A stretch of DNA of 64,000 nt from Hyphomicrobiales bacterium (GCA_900473175.1 UCKM01000011.1:89723-153722); one strand, 5' to 3'; numbered from the stretch's first letter, positions 52,382 to 62,892 are shown. Numbers and translations are program-made. Notes: a model not told the origin generated them from the letters alone.

Positions 52382-55300
52382 CTAGGTTTGCTTGTTCTTC
52401 TGCAAGAGGTTTCTGACGAAGTCCTTGTCGATATTACCGGTCGGCTTCAGTCCATAATCCTTCTGGAAGGCCATGATCGCTTCCCGCGTCTTTGCGCCGA
52501 TCTTGCCATCGGAGCCACCGGCATCATAGCCATTCTTGTTGAGGATGAGCTGGACGTTGCGAATAGCTTTTTCCATGTCCAGCGAACCCGTGGTGACGGA
52601 GCCCGTCACGGCCGTCCCTTCCTGCCATGCTTCCGGCACGTCGAGCGCGTTGGTATTCGGGTTCAAAGGCTTCGGCCGCCAAAGTTCGACAGCGGCGCGC
52701 GCGCGTTCCAGCTGGTCCGGGGTCATCGCCTTCGCGACTTCGTCACGCTTCTGCGCGGCGTCCTTGTCGCCGGCATTTGCGGCCACCGCGAACCATTTGT
52801 AGCTTTCCTCGAGGTTTTGCGGAACACCCATGCCCTTGGCCGACAGAATGGCAAGGTTGAACTGGCTGTCCTTGACCCCAAGTTCTGCTGCCTTCCCGAA
52901 CCAGAGGGCGGCGGACTGATTGTCTGCGGTGCCATCGGCTCCGGCGGCATACAGAACAGCGAGATTGTGCATGGCACTGGCATTGCCCTGTTCGGCGGCG
53001 CGTTGATAGTAGGTCTTCGCCTTCGCCAGATCGCGGGAGAGGCCAAGGCCCTTCTCATAGAAATTCCCGAGGCGATATTCAGCGGGGGCGAAACCCCGTT
53101 CCGCAGCAAGATCGTACCAGTGGGCCGCCTTGGCGTAGTCGCTTGCGACGCCTCGGCCATCCATATAGCGGTTGCCAATCTCAAAAAGTGCCTTGCTGTC
53201 ACCTTTTGCAGCTGCATCGCGCAGTGGCTCCGGACCGGCTTCCGTCGGAATGAACGGCAGAGCTATCCCGGGTACACTCGCGCCTGCCGATACTGCAGAG
53301 GCTGCCGTTTCGATCGCGGGCACTATGGCCTGGGGTGAGTTGATCACGCCTGCCACTGCATCCGGGGCTGTCGTTGCGACTGGAGTGCTGCTGCCAGTGA
53401 CCGCGGCCGGAGTTTCCGTGGAGATCGTAGCCCCTTTGCCTGGTTCTGCGGGGGTTACCGGTGCGTCAGCAGCAAGCTCCGCAGTAGATGCATCGTCCGG
53501 TGCAGCGGGTTGAGGCTGCGGTGACGCCATGTCCAACCCGGTCGGATGATCGAGGAATGCATTCTTCAGCTGGAGGCCGGTAAGCGCGATCATGATTGCG
53601 CCGATCGCAAGCAGGATCGGCTTGCGCTGCCGTGAAAGGATGCCGCCCTTGGCGCTGCCATCGGCTTGCTCTGAGACGCCCGCCGAGGAGCGTTTCTGGC
53701 TTTCAACCTCGGATGCTGCTGCCAGGGCCGCCCGACGGGCGGCGGCAATGAAATCTGCCTTCCCTGAAGGTGCATCGCCTGCGAGCGATACATCCCGTCG
53801 TTCATCGCGAACCCGCTTCAAGATGGAATTGAGGTCCGGCATGCCGGAGCCGGGCTCGAGCGGCCGGTTCAGGATATCCGGGTCGAGGTCCGCTTGCGTA
53901 TCGGATTTCTCGGCGTCGTCCGCCATGTCGACGGCAGGGTCCTGCGGTGCGGCTTCCCGCTTGTTCCGCTTTTTCAGACCGCGTGCAAGGCTGCCGAACA
54001 GGGATGTCTTCTGGCGCGGCGCCTCACCAGCCATTTCGGCGTGAGCGGTCACTGCCACTTCTCCCGGTAGTTCCGCGTCCGTCGACAAAGACGGCGCTTC
54101 AAACGCCGGGTCCACCTCAATGGCGGGATCATAGTCCAGCGTTGCGGACATGGAAGGCGTATCGCTGATGATCGCATTGCTCGTTGCGGTTTCGCGCGGC
54201 CTGAAGAGCGGCACGGAACCTCCTTCGAGGGAGGCGAGGCGATCGACGATCTTGAGAAGCGTATCGTGGATCGCTTCGAAGGTCCTGCCGTTGCGTTCTT
54301 CGGATTTGCGCGCCAGCGCTTCCAGCGTCTTCAGATCGTCAGCGAGTTCCCGGGCAATCGCGCTGTCATGGGCACTTCCGAAATTCTCCGTGTTGCGAAT
54401 TGCCTCCGCTGCTGCGACGCGCGCTGCTTCCACTACGAAGTCGTGATTGGCGGCAATCTGCACCTCGATCGCTTCCAGGCGCGGTGGAATGCCGGCCAGT
54501 TCAGCATGCTGGTCATTCGCCTTGGCAAGGTGTTCAGCCAGGCCGGCGATCTGTATTTCAAGGTTGCGAATCGCGTCCTGCGTGCCGTCGACTTTGGGCA
54601 TAGTCTCGGCAATATGGCGCGCCATATCGTCAAAGCGGGTTTCGAGGTTGCCGTTGAGACGACTATCGTTGCGTTCGGCCATCATGTGATGGTCATCAAG
54701 CCGGCGCGTGAGTTCCTCGAAGCGCCGGTCGATCTTTTCGACAAAGGCGGGGTCCACGATCGCGGATTGCTGCTGCATCACATCGAGCTTTTGAACGATC
54801 TGCAGCACGCGATCTTCAAGATCGCGGAAGTCGGAAATGCTGATCGAAGCAGGGGCATTCTGCAGATGACGGGCTACCGCTGATAGCTGCTCGGCCAGCA
54901 CATCCAGATTGTGCATGTTGCCGCCATGCTGGGCGTGCAACTGATCGACTCGTTGGGCCAGTTCACCCATGCGCTTGAGAATCGTGTCGGACGTATGGTC
55001 GTATGTTGCCGATTCGATCTTCGAGGTGAGGGCGGTAATACGGGCCTCGACACGTTCAAAAGCATCGGCCTCCGCATATTGCATGGAGGCTGGTCGCGAC
55101 GTCGCTACAATGGCGCGGCTGATTTCATCGAGTCGTTCGTCCATCTGCTGCATGAACTTGGTCGGCAGCGATGCGCCATGCCTTCGGGACATCTGTTCGA
55201 CGGCGTCCGTGAGCAAATGCAGCTTGTCCTCGACATTCTGCAGCGGCATGGAATGCGGAAGTCCGTCGACGGAATGACGGATTCCCTCAAGCCGTCTTTC

Positions 55301-55834
55301 GAGCGCTTCGAGAGAAGCCGCGGCGGCATGGGCAGGGTTGCGGTGCGCGTAGGCATCGTACCGCTCATCCCTGCCATATTCGGTCGCTGCCAGGGCGTCC
55401 ACCGTGCGGCGAAGATCGTCGAGGTCGCCCCGCAGCATGGAAAGATGGCCATCGTCCCGGTTACGGTTCGTGGCATCGTGATCGGCCGCTGTTGATTGGT
55501 GCAGCCGATTCAGCGTTTCGCCATGCGGTTGCCTGCGGCCAAATACCGGGGCGTCTCCGCGCATTTCATCGCGCAGCTGTTTCAATTGTGCGGCGATTGC
55601 CGAGAGGTCGTATTTTTCGCCTGAGCCGGCCGGCGCTCCACGACTTGGCACGGCCGTCTGTCCAGCGCGCGAGGCGAGGGCAGCGAAGCGGTCGGATATG
55701 TCCTGGCTGTCTTCCGAGACATCATCAGGCGCCATCGTGTTGCGCAGCTGATTTTCAAGTGTTTCCAGTGTGTGATTGAGGCTGTCCAGCGACGTGGCAT
55801 CACGGCGCGCGCGGTTCACGTTGACCTGTTCCAT
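52382..55834 (-). CDS. podJ: PodJ-like polarity protein: coiled coil, Sel1 repeats, peptidoglycan-binding domain
   Basis: 1150 residues. A cytoplasmic coiled-coil-rich N-terminal half (to about 600) precedes one membrane helix (KPILLAIGAIMIALTGL, near 735-752). An Ala/Thr/Pro-rich linker follows, then Sel1-like repeats (about 878-1021, e.g. EIGNRYMDGRGVASDYAKAA). The end is a PG_binding_1 domain (about 1085-1145). The same order is seen in Caulobacter PodJ and Agrobacterium PodJ, which mark the old pole. AAAGGT six bases before 55834 fixes the start. The function as a cell-cycle polarity factor is inferred from the architecture. Confidence 0.85.
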   Translation of the reverse strand: MEQVNVNRARRDATSLDSLNHTLETLENQLRNTMAPDDVSEDSQDISDRFAALASRAGQTAVPSRGAPAGSGEKYDLSAIAAQLKQLRDEMRGDAPVFGRRQPHGETLNRLHQSTAADHDATNRNRDDGHLSMLRGDLDDLRRTVDALAATEYGRDERYDAYAHRNPAHAAAASLEALERRLEGIRHSVDGLPHSMPLQNVEDKLHLLTDAVEQMSRRHGASLPTKFMQQMDERLDEISRAIVATSRPASMQYAEADAFERVEARITALTSKIESATYDHTSDTILKRMGELAQRVDQLHAQHGGNMHNLDVLAEQLSAVARHLQNAPASISISDFRDLEDRVLQIVQKLDVMQQQSAIVDPAFVEKIDRRFEELTRRLDDHHMMAERNDSRLNGNLETRFDDMARHIAETMPKVDGTQDAIRNLEIQIAGLAEHLAKANDQHAELAGIPPRLEAIEVQIAANHDFVVEAARVAAAEAIRNTENFGSAHDSAIARELADDLKTLEALARKSEERNGRTFEAIHDTLLKIVDRLASLEGGSVPLFRPRETATSNAIISDTPSMSATLDYDPAIEVDPAFEAPSLSTDAELPGEVAVTAHAEMAGEAPRQKTSLFGSLARGLKKRNKREAAPQDPAVDMADDAEKSDTQADLDPDILNRPLEPGSGMPDLNSILKRVRDERRDVSLAGDAPSGKADFIAAARRAALAAASEVESQKRSSAGVSEQADGSAKGGILSRQRKPILLAIGAIMIALTGLQLKNAFLDHPTGLDMASPQPQPAAPDDASTAELAADAPVTPAEPGKGATISTETPAAVTGSSTPVATTAPDAVAGVINSPQAIVPAIETAASAVSAGASVPGIALPFIPTEAGPEPLRDAAAKGDSKALFEIGNRYMDGRGVASDYAKAAHWYDLAAERGFAPAEYRLGNFYEKGLGLSRDLAKAKTYYQRAAEQGNASAMHNLAVLYAAGADGTADNQSAALWFGKAAELGVKDSQFNLAILSAKGMGVPQNLEESYKWFAVAANAGDKDAAQKRDEVAKAMTPDQLERARAAVELWRPKPLNPNTNALDVPEAWQEGTAVTGSVTTGSLDMEKAIRNVQLILNKNGYDAGGSDGKIGAKTREAIMAFQKDYGLKPTGNIDKDFVRNLLQKNKQT

Positions 55835-56084
55835 TAGTGACCTTTGGTTCGTCATGGATGTCTACTGCCCGGGTTTGACGCCAGCACGTGGCGGTTTTTC
55901 AGAATTGTTGACTGCGGGGAGCAGGCGGTCTCGGTATGCCGAAAAGCAGAATGGGTCATTCAAGACGTCCATTCGGGCCAATTCGGAAAGCCGGGATGAT
56001 CTAGCCCCACGCGGTCCGACAAGCCGTGAAAAACCAATCACACATAGACACGGATCACCGACACGCTGACATTGGCGAAACGTG

Positions 56085-56100
56085 GTAAACAACTGGTTAA
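56085..56100 (-). promoter_or_regulatory. CtrA-box-like site upstream of podJ
   Basis: Read on the minus strand: TTAA, seven bases, TTTAC, one base from the CtrA consensus TTAA-N7-TTAAC. It lies about 250 bases before the podJ start. It is a single site without experimental support. Confidence 0.4.
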
Positions 56101-56232
56101 AATACGGGCCGGAATGGTTAAAAATCTATTCGACTAAGGATTGAGCTACCTTAGCGTCACGCCGAATTCCTGGCTCCAGGGCTAAGAGAAACCCTCCACG
56201 AAGAAGTTTCGACACGGGACGCGAATATCAAT

Positions 56233-56264
56233 AAATTTTGACGTTTACGGAAACGTCAAAATTT
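56233..56264. promoter_or_regulatory. 32-bp operator palindrome before the beta-oxidation operon
   Basis: Exact 14-base arms AAATTTTGACGTTT (56233-56246) and AAACGTCAAAATTT (56251-56264) around ACGG. It is about 76 bases before the first start codon. The core resembles sites of MerR-type catabolic regulators such as LiuR, but assignment is inference. Confidence 0.7.
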
Positions 56265-56339
56265 GTTAGAGAGGATGAAAATCTGACGGCACCCACGCCA
56301 CGGCGCCGTTCTCGCTCGTTTTGTTTTGGAGGAAACCTG

Positions 56340-58133
56340 ATGCCGAGTTATCGCGCGCCTGTCGAAGATACGATGTTTGTCCTGAATGACGTGCTGGGCT
56401 TTGAACGCTACAACAACCTGCCGGGATTCAACGATGCGTCGCCGGATATCGTCGAAGCGATCCTGGGCGAAGGCGCGAAGCTTGCAGAAAACACGCTTTT
56501 CCCGGTCAACCAGACCGGAGACCATGAAGGTTGCGTGCGGCATGACGATGGTTCAGTGACGACGCCCAAGGGCTTCAAGCAGGCATTCGACCAGTATCGC
56601 GAAGGCGGCTGGGTCGGCCTCGCAGTGCCGCAGGAGTTCGGGGGGCAGGGCCTTCCGTATGCGCTGCATGTGGCCGCAGGCGAATATATGGCCTCCGCAA
56701 ACATGGCACTGGTGATGTACCCCGGCCTGACGCAGGGCGCAATCGCTGCCATTCTTACCCACGGCACGGATGAGCAGAAGCAGGCCTACCTGCCCAAGAT
56801 GACCGACGGCACCTGGACAGGCACCATGAACCTGACCGAGCCGCACTGCGGGACCGATCTTGGCCTCTTGCGCAGCAAGGCTGTTCCGAACGGCGACGGG
56901 TCATACAGGATTTCCGGGCAGAAGATATTCATCTCCGCCGGTGAACACGACATGGCAGAGAACATCATTCATCTGGTGCTTGCGCGCATCGAAGGAGCGC
57001 CTGAAGGCGTCAAGGGCATCTCGCTGTTCATTGTGCCGAAATTCCTTCCTGACGAGAAAAGCAATCCCGCCAAGCGCAATGGCGTCTCCTGCGGTTCGAT
57101 CGAAGAAAAGATGGGTATCCACGGAAACTCGACCTGCGTCATGAATTATGACGAGGCGACGGGTTACCTGCTTGGCGGCGAGAACAAGGGCCTGCGCGCC
57201 ATGTTCACCATGATGAATGAAGCGCGGCTTGGCGTTGCGCTGCAGGGCCTTTCGATCGGGGAAGTTGCCTATCAGAATGCTGCCATCTATGCACGTGACC
57301 GCATCCAGGGCAGAGCGCTTACCGGCCCGAAGGCACTGGACAAGAAGGCTGATCCGATCATTGTCCATCCCGACATTCGCCGGATCCTTCTGACGATCAA
57401 ATCCTTCAACGAAGCGGGCCGCGCCTTCATCCTGTGGTCGGCATTGAAGTCCGATGTCGCGCATCGCTCGGGCGACGAGGCTGAGAGGCAGCTTGCCGAT
57501 GACATGCTCGGTTTGATGACGCCGGTTCTGAAAGGTGTCCTCACCGACAAGGGCTTCGAACATGCCTGCATGGCGCAGCAGGTTTTCGGCGGGCATGGCT
57601 ACATCGAAGAACACGGCATGAGTCAATATGTGCGCGATGCGCGCATTGCCATGATCTATGAAGGCGCCAATGGCATCCAGGCGATGGACCTCGTCGGGCG
57701 CAAGCTCGGCCTCAATGGCGGCCGTGCCGTCATGGCATTTTTCAAGGAGGTCGGTGACTTTTGCGAGGAGAACCGCAACGACGAGAACCTCGCCTTCTTC
57801 ACCAAGCACCTGAAAAAGGGTCTGAACGACCTGCAGGCCGCCTCCATGTGGCTGATGCAGAACGGAATGGCAAACCCGGACAATGCCGGCGCAGCATCCA
57901 CCGATTACATGCATCTCTTCGGTCTGGTCAGCCTCGGCTACATGTGGGCACGGATGGCAAAGGCGTCCCATGCCAGGCTTGCCGAAGGGACCGGCAACAA
58001 GGCCTTCTTCGAGACCAAGCTTGTCACCGGCAAGTTCTTCATGGAGCGGGTCATGCCGGAAACTTCTGCGCATCTCGCCCGTATCCAGACCGGTGCCGAT
58101 ACGATGATGGCGCTTGCCGCGGAAGCATTCTAA
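56340..58133 (+). CDS. Acyl-CoA dehydrogenase, long form with C-terminal extension
   Basis: 597 residues, FAD-dependent oxidation of acyl-CoA to enoyl-CoA. The start [21 protein letters not shown] and the C-terminal extension ([21 protein letters not shown]) mark the long group that includes DmdC-like methylmercaptopropionyl-CoA dehydrogenases. The catalytic region [18 protein letters not shown] contains the Glu expected as base. GGAGGAAACC precedes the ATG. It is the first gene of the four-gene operon. The acyl chain preferred is unknown. Confidence 0.93.
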   Translation: MPSYRAPVEDTMFVLNDVLGFERYNNLPGFNDASPDIVEAILGEGAKLAENTLFPVNQTGDHEGCVRHDDGSVTTPKGFKQAFDQYREGGWVGLAVPQEFGGQGLPYALHVAAGEYMASANMALVMYPGLTQGAIAAILTHGTDEQKQAYLPKMTDGTWTGTMNLTEPHCGTDLGLLRSKAVPNGDGSYRISGQKIFISAGEHDMAENIIHLVLARIEGAPEGVKGISLFIVPKFLPDEKSNPAKRNGVSCGSIEEKMGIHGNSTCVMNYDEATGYLLGGENKGLRAMFTMMNEARLGVALQGLSIGEVAYQNAAIYARDRIQGRALTGPKALDKKADPIIVHPDIRRILLTIKSFNEAGRAFILWSALKSDVAHRSGDEAERQLADDMLGLMTPVLKGVLTDKGFEHACMAQQVFGGHGYIEEHGMSQYVRDARIAMIYEGANGIQAMDLVGRKLGLNGGRAVMAFFKEVGDFCEENRNDENLAFFTKHLKKGLNDLQAASMWLMQNGMANPDNAGAASTDYMHLFGLVSLGYMWARMAKASHARLAEGTGNKAFFETKLVTGKFFMERVMPETSAHLARIQTGADTMMALAAEAF

Positions 58134-58200
58134 GCTGACGACGAATGCTGTTTTGAGCCGCTGACCGGCGGCTCCTTCAACTGAACGCGGGAGGTTTGTG

Positions 58201-59373
58201 ATGGGTCTGCGACCGGAAGAAGTATTGGGTGTTCCGAAGCCCGACTGGAAGTCCGACGACGTCGTAATGCTGGAAGACATGGCCACGAAGTTTCTCGAAG
58301 CCGAGGTCATGCCGCACTACGAGCGCTTCGAGAAACAGGAAATATTCGACCGCTCTGTCTGGGAACGTGCCGGTGAACACGGCTTGCTCTGTGCCTCGAT
58401 GCCGGAGGAATATGGCGGTGCTGGCGGAACGTACGCGCATGAGAGCGCGATTCTGGAGGCCATCAGCCATGTGGGCGCCGATGGTTTCGGCATCGCCCTG
58501 CACAACTCCATCGTCGCTCCCTATATCCTGCACTATGGATCGGAAGAGCAGAAACAGAAATGGCTACCGAAGATGGCAACGAGCGAGCTGATTGGCGCAA
58601 TCGCCATGACCGAGCCCGGCGCGGGTTCCGATCTTCAAGGTGTCAAGACCAGCGCGAAGAAGGATGGCAACCACTATGTCATCAACGGTTCGAAAACGTT
58701 CATCACCAATGGCCAGCTCGCCAACCTCATTGTCGTTGTCACCAAGACCGATCCCTCGCTCGGCGCGAAGGGCACATCCCTGATCGTCGTCGAGACCGAT
58801 GGGCAGCAAGGCTTCGAGCGCGGCCGCAATCTCGACAAGGTGGGGTTGAAGTCGAACGACACATCGGAACTGTTCTTCAACGATGTCCGCGTTCCGACCT
58901 CCAACCTGCTCGGTACCGAGGAAGGGCAGGGTTTTGTCCAGCTCATGCAGCAATTGCCGCAAGAGCGGCTGCAGATCGGCGGTTCGGCAATTGCAATGGC
59001 CGAGCGGGCAATCGCTCTCACGATCGACTACGTCAAAGAGCGCAAGGCCTTCGGCAAGACGGTCATGGAGTTTCAGAACACGCAGTTCAAGCTGGCGGAA
59101 CTCAAGACCGAAGCCACCATCGGCCGCGTTTTCTACAATCACTGCGTCGAGCGGCATGTGAATGGCGGGCTCGATCCCTTCACGGCCTCGATGGCGAAAT
59201 ACTGGCTCAGCGATCTGCAGAACAAGGTCGTCGACGAGTGCCTGCAGCTGCACGGCGGCTACGGTTACATGAACGAATTTCCAATTGCCCGCATGTTCCG
59301 TGACGCGCGCGTCCAGCGGATCTACGGCGGGACCAACGAAATCATGAAGCTTTTGATCGCCCGCAGCCTTTGA
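58201..59373 (+). CDS. Acyl-CoA dehydrogenase, standard form
   Basis: 390 residues with the family signatures GAIAMTEPGAGSDLQGVKTSA, NGSKTFITNG and the C-terminal LQLHGGYGYMNEFPIARMFRDARVQRIYGGTNEIMKLLIARSL. The catalytic Glu is expected in GGTNEI. GGGAGG precedes the ATG at 58201. It follows the long dehydrogenase by 67 bases, so the operon has two dehydrogenases of different chain-length or branching preference (inferred). Confidence 0.94.
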   Translation: MGLRPEEVLGVPKPDWKSDDVVMLEDMATKFLEAEVMPHYERFEKQEIFDRSVWERAGEHGLLCASMPEEYGGAGGTYAHESAILEAISHVGADGFGIALHNSIVAPYILHYGSEEQKQKWLPKMATSELIGAIAMTEPGAGSDLQGVKTSAKKDGNHYVINGSKTFITNGQLANLIVVVTKTDPSLGAKGTSLIVVETDGQQGFERGRNLDKVGLKSNDTSELFFNDVRVPTSNLLGTEEGQGFVQLMQQLPQERLQIGGSAIAMAERAIALTIDYVKERKAFGKTVMEFQNTQFKLAELKTEATIGRVFYNHCVERHVNGGLDPFTASMAKYWLSDLQNKVVDECLQLHGGYGYMNEFPIARMFRDARVQRIYGGTNEIMKLLIARSL

Positions 59374-59400
59374 GCCGCGGGTTTGAACAGGGAGAATGAA

Positions 59401-60609
59401 ATGACTGAGGCATATATCTACGACCACGTCCGCACGCCGCGCGGCAGAGGCAAGAAGGACGGCAGCCTGCACGAAGTGCCTGCCGTTCGCCTTGGCGCCA
59501 AGGTGCTCGAGGCGCTGCGAGACCGGAACGGCCTCGACACGGGGCTTGTCGATGACATCATCTATGGCTGTGTCGATCCGGTCGGTGAAGCCGGTGCGGT
59601 CATTCCGCGTTCCTCGGCCTTCGAGGCCAGGTATGATTTCAAGGCGCCCGGGATGCAGATCTCGCGCTTCTGTGCCTCCGGCCTCGACGCGGTGAATTTT
59701 GCCGCGGCCAAGATCGTCCAGGGTGCGGACGATATCGTCATCGCGGGCGGTGTCGAATCCATGTCGCGCGTCGGCATGGGCATGTCCGGCGGCGCCTGGT
59801 ACATGGATCCCTCCGTTGGCCTTCCTGGCTATTTCATGCCGCAGGGCGTCTCTGCCGACCTGATCGCCACCAAATATGGTTTCAGCCGCGACGATGTCGA
59901 TGCCTATGCCGTCGAAAGCCAGAAGCGCGCCGGGGAGGCCTGGAAGAAGGGCTACTTCAAGAATTCGGTGCTTGAGATCAAGGACCAGAACGGCCTGACC
60001 ATCCTCGACCACGACGAGCATATGCGCCCGTCGACCGACATGCAGGCGCTTGCCGCGCTCAATCCTTCCTTCGTCATGCCAGGTGAGATGGGCGGCTTCA
60101 ACGCGGTCGGCATCCAGGCGCATCCGGAAGTCGAAACGATCAACCACGTGCATCATGCCGGCAATTCGTCCGGCATCGTCGACGGCGCAGCGGGCGTGCT
60201 GCTCGGCTCGAAAAGCGCCGGCAAGGCGCTCAGCGCCAAGCCGCGTGCGCGCATCCGTGCCTTTGCCAATATAGGCTCTGACCCGGCCCTGATGCTGACC
60301 GGACCAGTCGATGTGACGCAGAAGCTTTTGAAGCGCGCCAAGATGAAGATTTCGGACATCGACCTGTTCGAGCTTAACGAGGCCTTTGCCGCGGTCGTCC
60401 TGCGCTACATGCAGGCGTTCGACATTCCGCGCGACAAGATCAACGTCAATGGCGGCGCCATCGCCATGGGCCATCCGCTTGGCGCGACGGGCGCGATGAT
60501 TCTCGGAACGGTCCTCGATGAACTGGAACGCCGCGACCTCAATGTCGCGCTCGTCACATTATGTATCGGTGCGGGCATGGGCACAGCAACCATCATCGAA
60601 CGCGTCTGA
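59401..60609 (+). CDS. fadA: Acetyl-CoA C-acetyltransferase (thiolase)
   Basis: 402 residues. The nucleophile Cys is in ISRFCASGLDAVNFAAAKI, the second Cys in TLCIGAGMGTATII, and the His in GGAIAMGHPLGATGAMI. It catalyses the last step of beta-oxidation, thiolysis of 3-ketoacyl-CoA. AGGGAGAATGAA precedes the ATG. It lies between the second dehydrogenase and the bifunctional enzyme. A long open frame on the opposite strand is not a gene. Confidence 0.95.
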   Translation: MTEAYIYDHVRTPRGRGKKDGSLHEVPAVRLGAKVLEALRDRNGLDTGLVDDIIYGCVDPVGEAGAVIPRSSAFEARYDFKAPGMQISRFCASGLDAVNFAAAKIVQGADDIVIAGGVESMSRVGMGMSGGAWYMDPSVGLPGYFMPQGVSADLIATKYGFSRDDVDAYAVESQKRAGEAWKKGYFKNSVLEIKDQNGLTILDHDEHMRPSTDMQALAALNPSFVMPGEMGGFNAVGIQAHPEVETINHVHHAGNSSGIVDGAAGVLLGSKSAGKALSAKPRARIRAFANIGSDPALMLTGPVDVTQKLLKRAKMKISDIDLFELNEAFAAVVLRYMQAFDIPRDKINVNGGAIAMGHPLGATGAMILGTVLDELERRDLNVALVTLCIGAGMGTATIIERV

Positions 60610-60623
60610 GGAGATAAGGCAAG

Positions 60624-62843
60624 ATGAGCTACACCAACTTCAAATTCGACGTCGACGCGGACGGCATTGCACTCGTCACCTGGGACATGCCCGACAAATC
60701 GATGAATGTCTTCACCGAAGAGGTGATGAGGGAACTCGACGCGATCGTCGACCGGGTCGCCAAGGACGACGCCATCAAGGGTGCGGTGATCACATCCGGC
60801 AAGGATACTTTCTCCGGCGGCGCGGATCTCACCATGCTCAAGCGCATGTTCCAGATGTTCCAGGCGGAAAAGGCCAAGGATCCGAAGAAGGCCGTTGAAT
60901 TGCTGTTCGAGAACACCGGCAAGATGGGCGGACTGTTCCGCAAGCTCGAGACCTCCGGCAAGCCTTGGGTTTCGGCCATCAACGGCACCTGCATGGGCGG
61001 CGCGTTCGAAATGTCGCTGGCCTGCCATGGCCGCGTGGTTTCCGACGATCCCTCGGTAAAGATGGCCCTGCCGGAAGTCAAAGTCGGCATATTTCCCGGC
61101 GCTGGCGGTACGCAGCGCGTCCCGCGCTTGACCAACCAGCAGGACGCCCTGCAGATGATGACGACAGGCTCCAGCCTGACCGCGTCCCGCGCCAAGGCCA
61201 TGGGTCTCGTCCATGAAATCGTCCCAGCGAAGAAACTCGTGGAGGCGGCCAAAAAGATGATCAAGGCCGGGCTGAAACCGGTCCAGCCATGGGATGAGAA
61301 GGGCTTCAAGCTTCCGGGCGGCGCAATCTATTCGGCGGCCGGTGCCAATCTCTGGCCCGCAGCGACCGCGATCCTGCGCCGCGAAACCTACGGCAATTAT
61401 CCCGGTGCCGCCTCTATCCTGAAATCGGTGTACGAGGGGCTACTGGTGCCGTTCGATACGGCGCTCAAGATCGAACAGCGCTATTTCACCAAGATTCTGC
61501 AATCGACCGAAGCCGGCATGATGATCCGCTCGCTGTTCGTCTCATTGCAGGAACTGAATAAGGGCGCGCGGCGCCCGGCCGATGTCAAGCCAACAAAGTT
61601 CAAGAAGGTCGGCGTGGTTGGTGCTGGATTCATGGGCGCGGGCATCGCCTATGTCACGGCCAAGAGTGGTATTCCCGTCGTCCTGCTCGACCAGAGCCTC
61701 GAGGCTGCCGAAAAGGGTAAGGCCCATTCTGCAGATCTCATCACAAAGGAGATGCAACGGGGCAAGGCGACTGCCGAAGACAAGGAAAAGCTGCTCGGCC
61801 TGATCACGGCGTCGTCGGACTACGCTGACCTTGAGGGTGCCGACCTCGTCATCGAGGCGGTGTTCGAAGATCGCGAAGTCAAACGTATCGTTACCGAAAA
61901 GGCTGAAGCAGTGCTGAAGCCAGCCGCGGTCTTCGCGTCCAACACATCGACCCTACCGATCACGGGCCTTGCCAAAGTTTCGCAGCGCCCGAAAAACTTC
62001 GTTGGCATCCATTTCTTCTCGCCTGTCGATAAGATGATGCTGGTAGAGGTCATTCTCGGCAAGAAGACGTCGGACAAGGCGCTTGCCGTTGCGCTGGACT
62101 ATGTGCGGGCGATCAAGAAGACGCCGATCGTCGTCAACGATACGCGCGGCTTTTACGTCAACCGTTGCGTTCTGCGCTACATGGCTGAAGCCTATAATAT
62201 GCTGATCGAAGGCGTGCCCCCGGCTATGATCGAGAACGTCGCTCGCATGGCCGGCATGCCGGTCGGGCCGCTCGCGCTCAATGACGAGACTGCAATCGAC
62301 CTGTCGCAGAAGATCCTGAAAGCGACACTAGCCGATCTCGGACCAAAGGCGATCGATCCCCGTCATGTCGAACTGGTCAACACGCTGGTCGACAAGTATG
62401 ACCGGCGCGGCCGCAAGAACGGCAAAGGGTTCTATGACTATCCGGCCAAGCCCGCGAAGAAGCAGCTGTGGCCGGAATTGAAGACGCTCTATCCGCAGCA
62501 GGACCCGGACAAGATCGATGTTGACGTCTTGAAGCAACGCTTCCTCTTTGCAATCGCACTCGAAGCTGCCCGCGTCATGGAAGAGGGCATCGTAACGGAT
62601 CCGCGCGAGGCAGATGTCGGGTCCATCCTCGCCTTCGGTTTCGCACCATATACCGGGGGGACCCTCTCTTATATCGACGGGATGGGCGTGGCAAAGTTTG
62701 TCGAGATTGCCAAGGGACTGCAGCGCAAATACGGAGCCCAGTTCAAGGCGCCGAAGCTGCTGCTCGAAATGGCGGAGAAGGGCGAGACGTTCTACGAGCG
62801 GTTCAATCCCTATCCGGCTGAAGAAAAGAAGCGGGCCGCTTGA
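60624..62843 (+). CDS. fadJ: 3-hydroxyacyl-CoA dehydrogenase / enoyl-CoA hydratase (bifunctional)
   Basis: 739 residues. An N-terminal crotonase domain (about 1-290) has the oxyanion region MGGAFEMSLACHGRVV and EVKVGIFPGAGGTQRVPRL. A Rossmann domain follows with VGVVGAGFMGAGIAYVTAKSG, then the C-terminal 3HCDH domains (FFSPVDKMMLVEVI; NDTRGFYVNRC). It supplies the hydration and second oxidation of beta-oxidation. It ends just before a strong terminator, closing the operon. Confidence 0.95.
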   Translation: MSYTNFKFDVDADGIALVTWDMPDKSMNVFTEEVMRELDAIVDRVAKDDAIKGAVITSGKDTFSGGADLTMLKRMFQMFQAEKAKDPKKAVELLFENTGKMGGLFRKLETSGKPWVSAINGTCMGGAFEMSLACHGRVVSDDPSVKMALPEVKVGIFPGAGGTQRVPRLTNQQDALQMMTTGSSLTASRAKAMGLVHEIVPAKKLVEAAKKMIKAGLKPVQPWDEKGFKLPGGAIYSAAGANLWPAATAILRRETYGNYPGAASILKSVYEGLLVPFDTALKIEQRYFTKILQSTEAGMMIRSLFVSLQELNKGARRPADVKPTKFKKVGVVGAGFMGAGIAYVTAKSGIPVVLLDQSLEAAEKGKAHSADLITKEMQRGKATAEDKEKLLGLITASSDYADLEGADLVIEAVFEDREVKRIVTEKAEAVLKPAAVFASNTSTLPITGLAKVSQRPKNFVGIHFFSPVDKMMLVEVILGKKTSDKALAVALDYVRAIKKTPIVVNDTRGFYVNRCVLRYMAEAYNMLIEGVPPAMIENVARMAGMPVGPLALNDETAIDLSQKILKATLADLGPKAIDPRHVELVNTLVDKYDRRGRKNGKGFYDYPAKPAKKQLWPELKTLYPQQDPDKIDVDVLKQRFLFAIALEAARVMEEGIVTDPREADVGSILAFGFAPYTGGTLSYIDGMGVAKFVEIAKGLQRKYGAQFKAPKLLLEMAEKGETFYERFNPYPAEEKKRAA

Positions 62844-62865
62844 GGGACGCATTTTGATCGATGAG

Positions 62866-62892
62866 AAAACGGGCACACTGCCCGTTTTTTCC
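62866..62892 (+). terminator. Intrinsic terminator of the beta-oxidation operon
   Basis: AAAACGGGC (62866-62874) pairs exactly with GCCCGTTTT (62880-62888) around ACACT, with six Ts in a row at the end. It lies 22 bases after the last stop codon. Confidence 0.88.

Larger units (their letters stand above)
55835..56339. other. podJ/beta-oxidation divergent control region
   Basis: 505 bases with the operator palindrome at 56233-56264, a CtrA-like site at 56085-56100 and two TGGTTAA direct repeats 21 bases apart (56094, 56115). I see no gene in it; short frames lack supporting features. Confidence 0.6.

Noticed and set aside
56901..58310. Open frame opposite the long acyl-CoA dehydrogenase
   Set aside because: Antisense to a complete conserved gene and without recognisable domains.
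58564..60474. Long open frame opposite the second acyl-CoA dehydrogenase and the thiolase
   Set aside because: It crosses two clear genes on the other strand and has a composition typical of antisense frames in GC-rich DNA.
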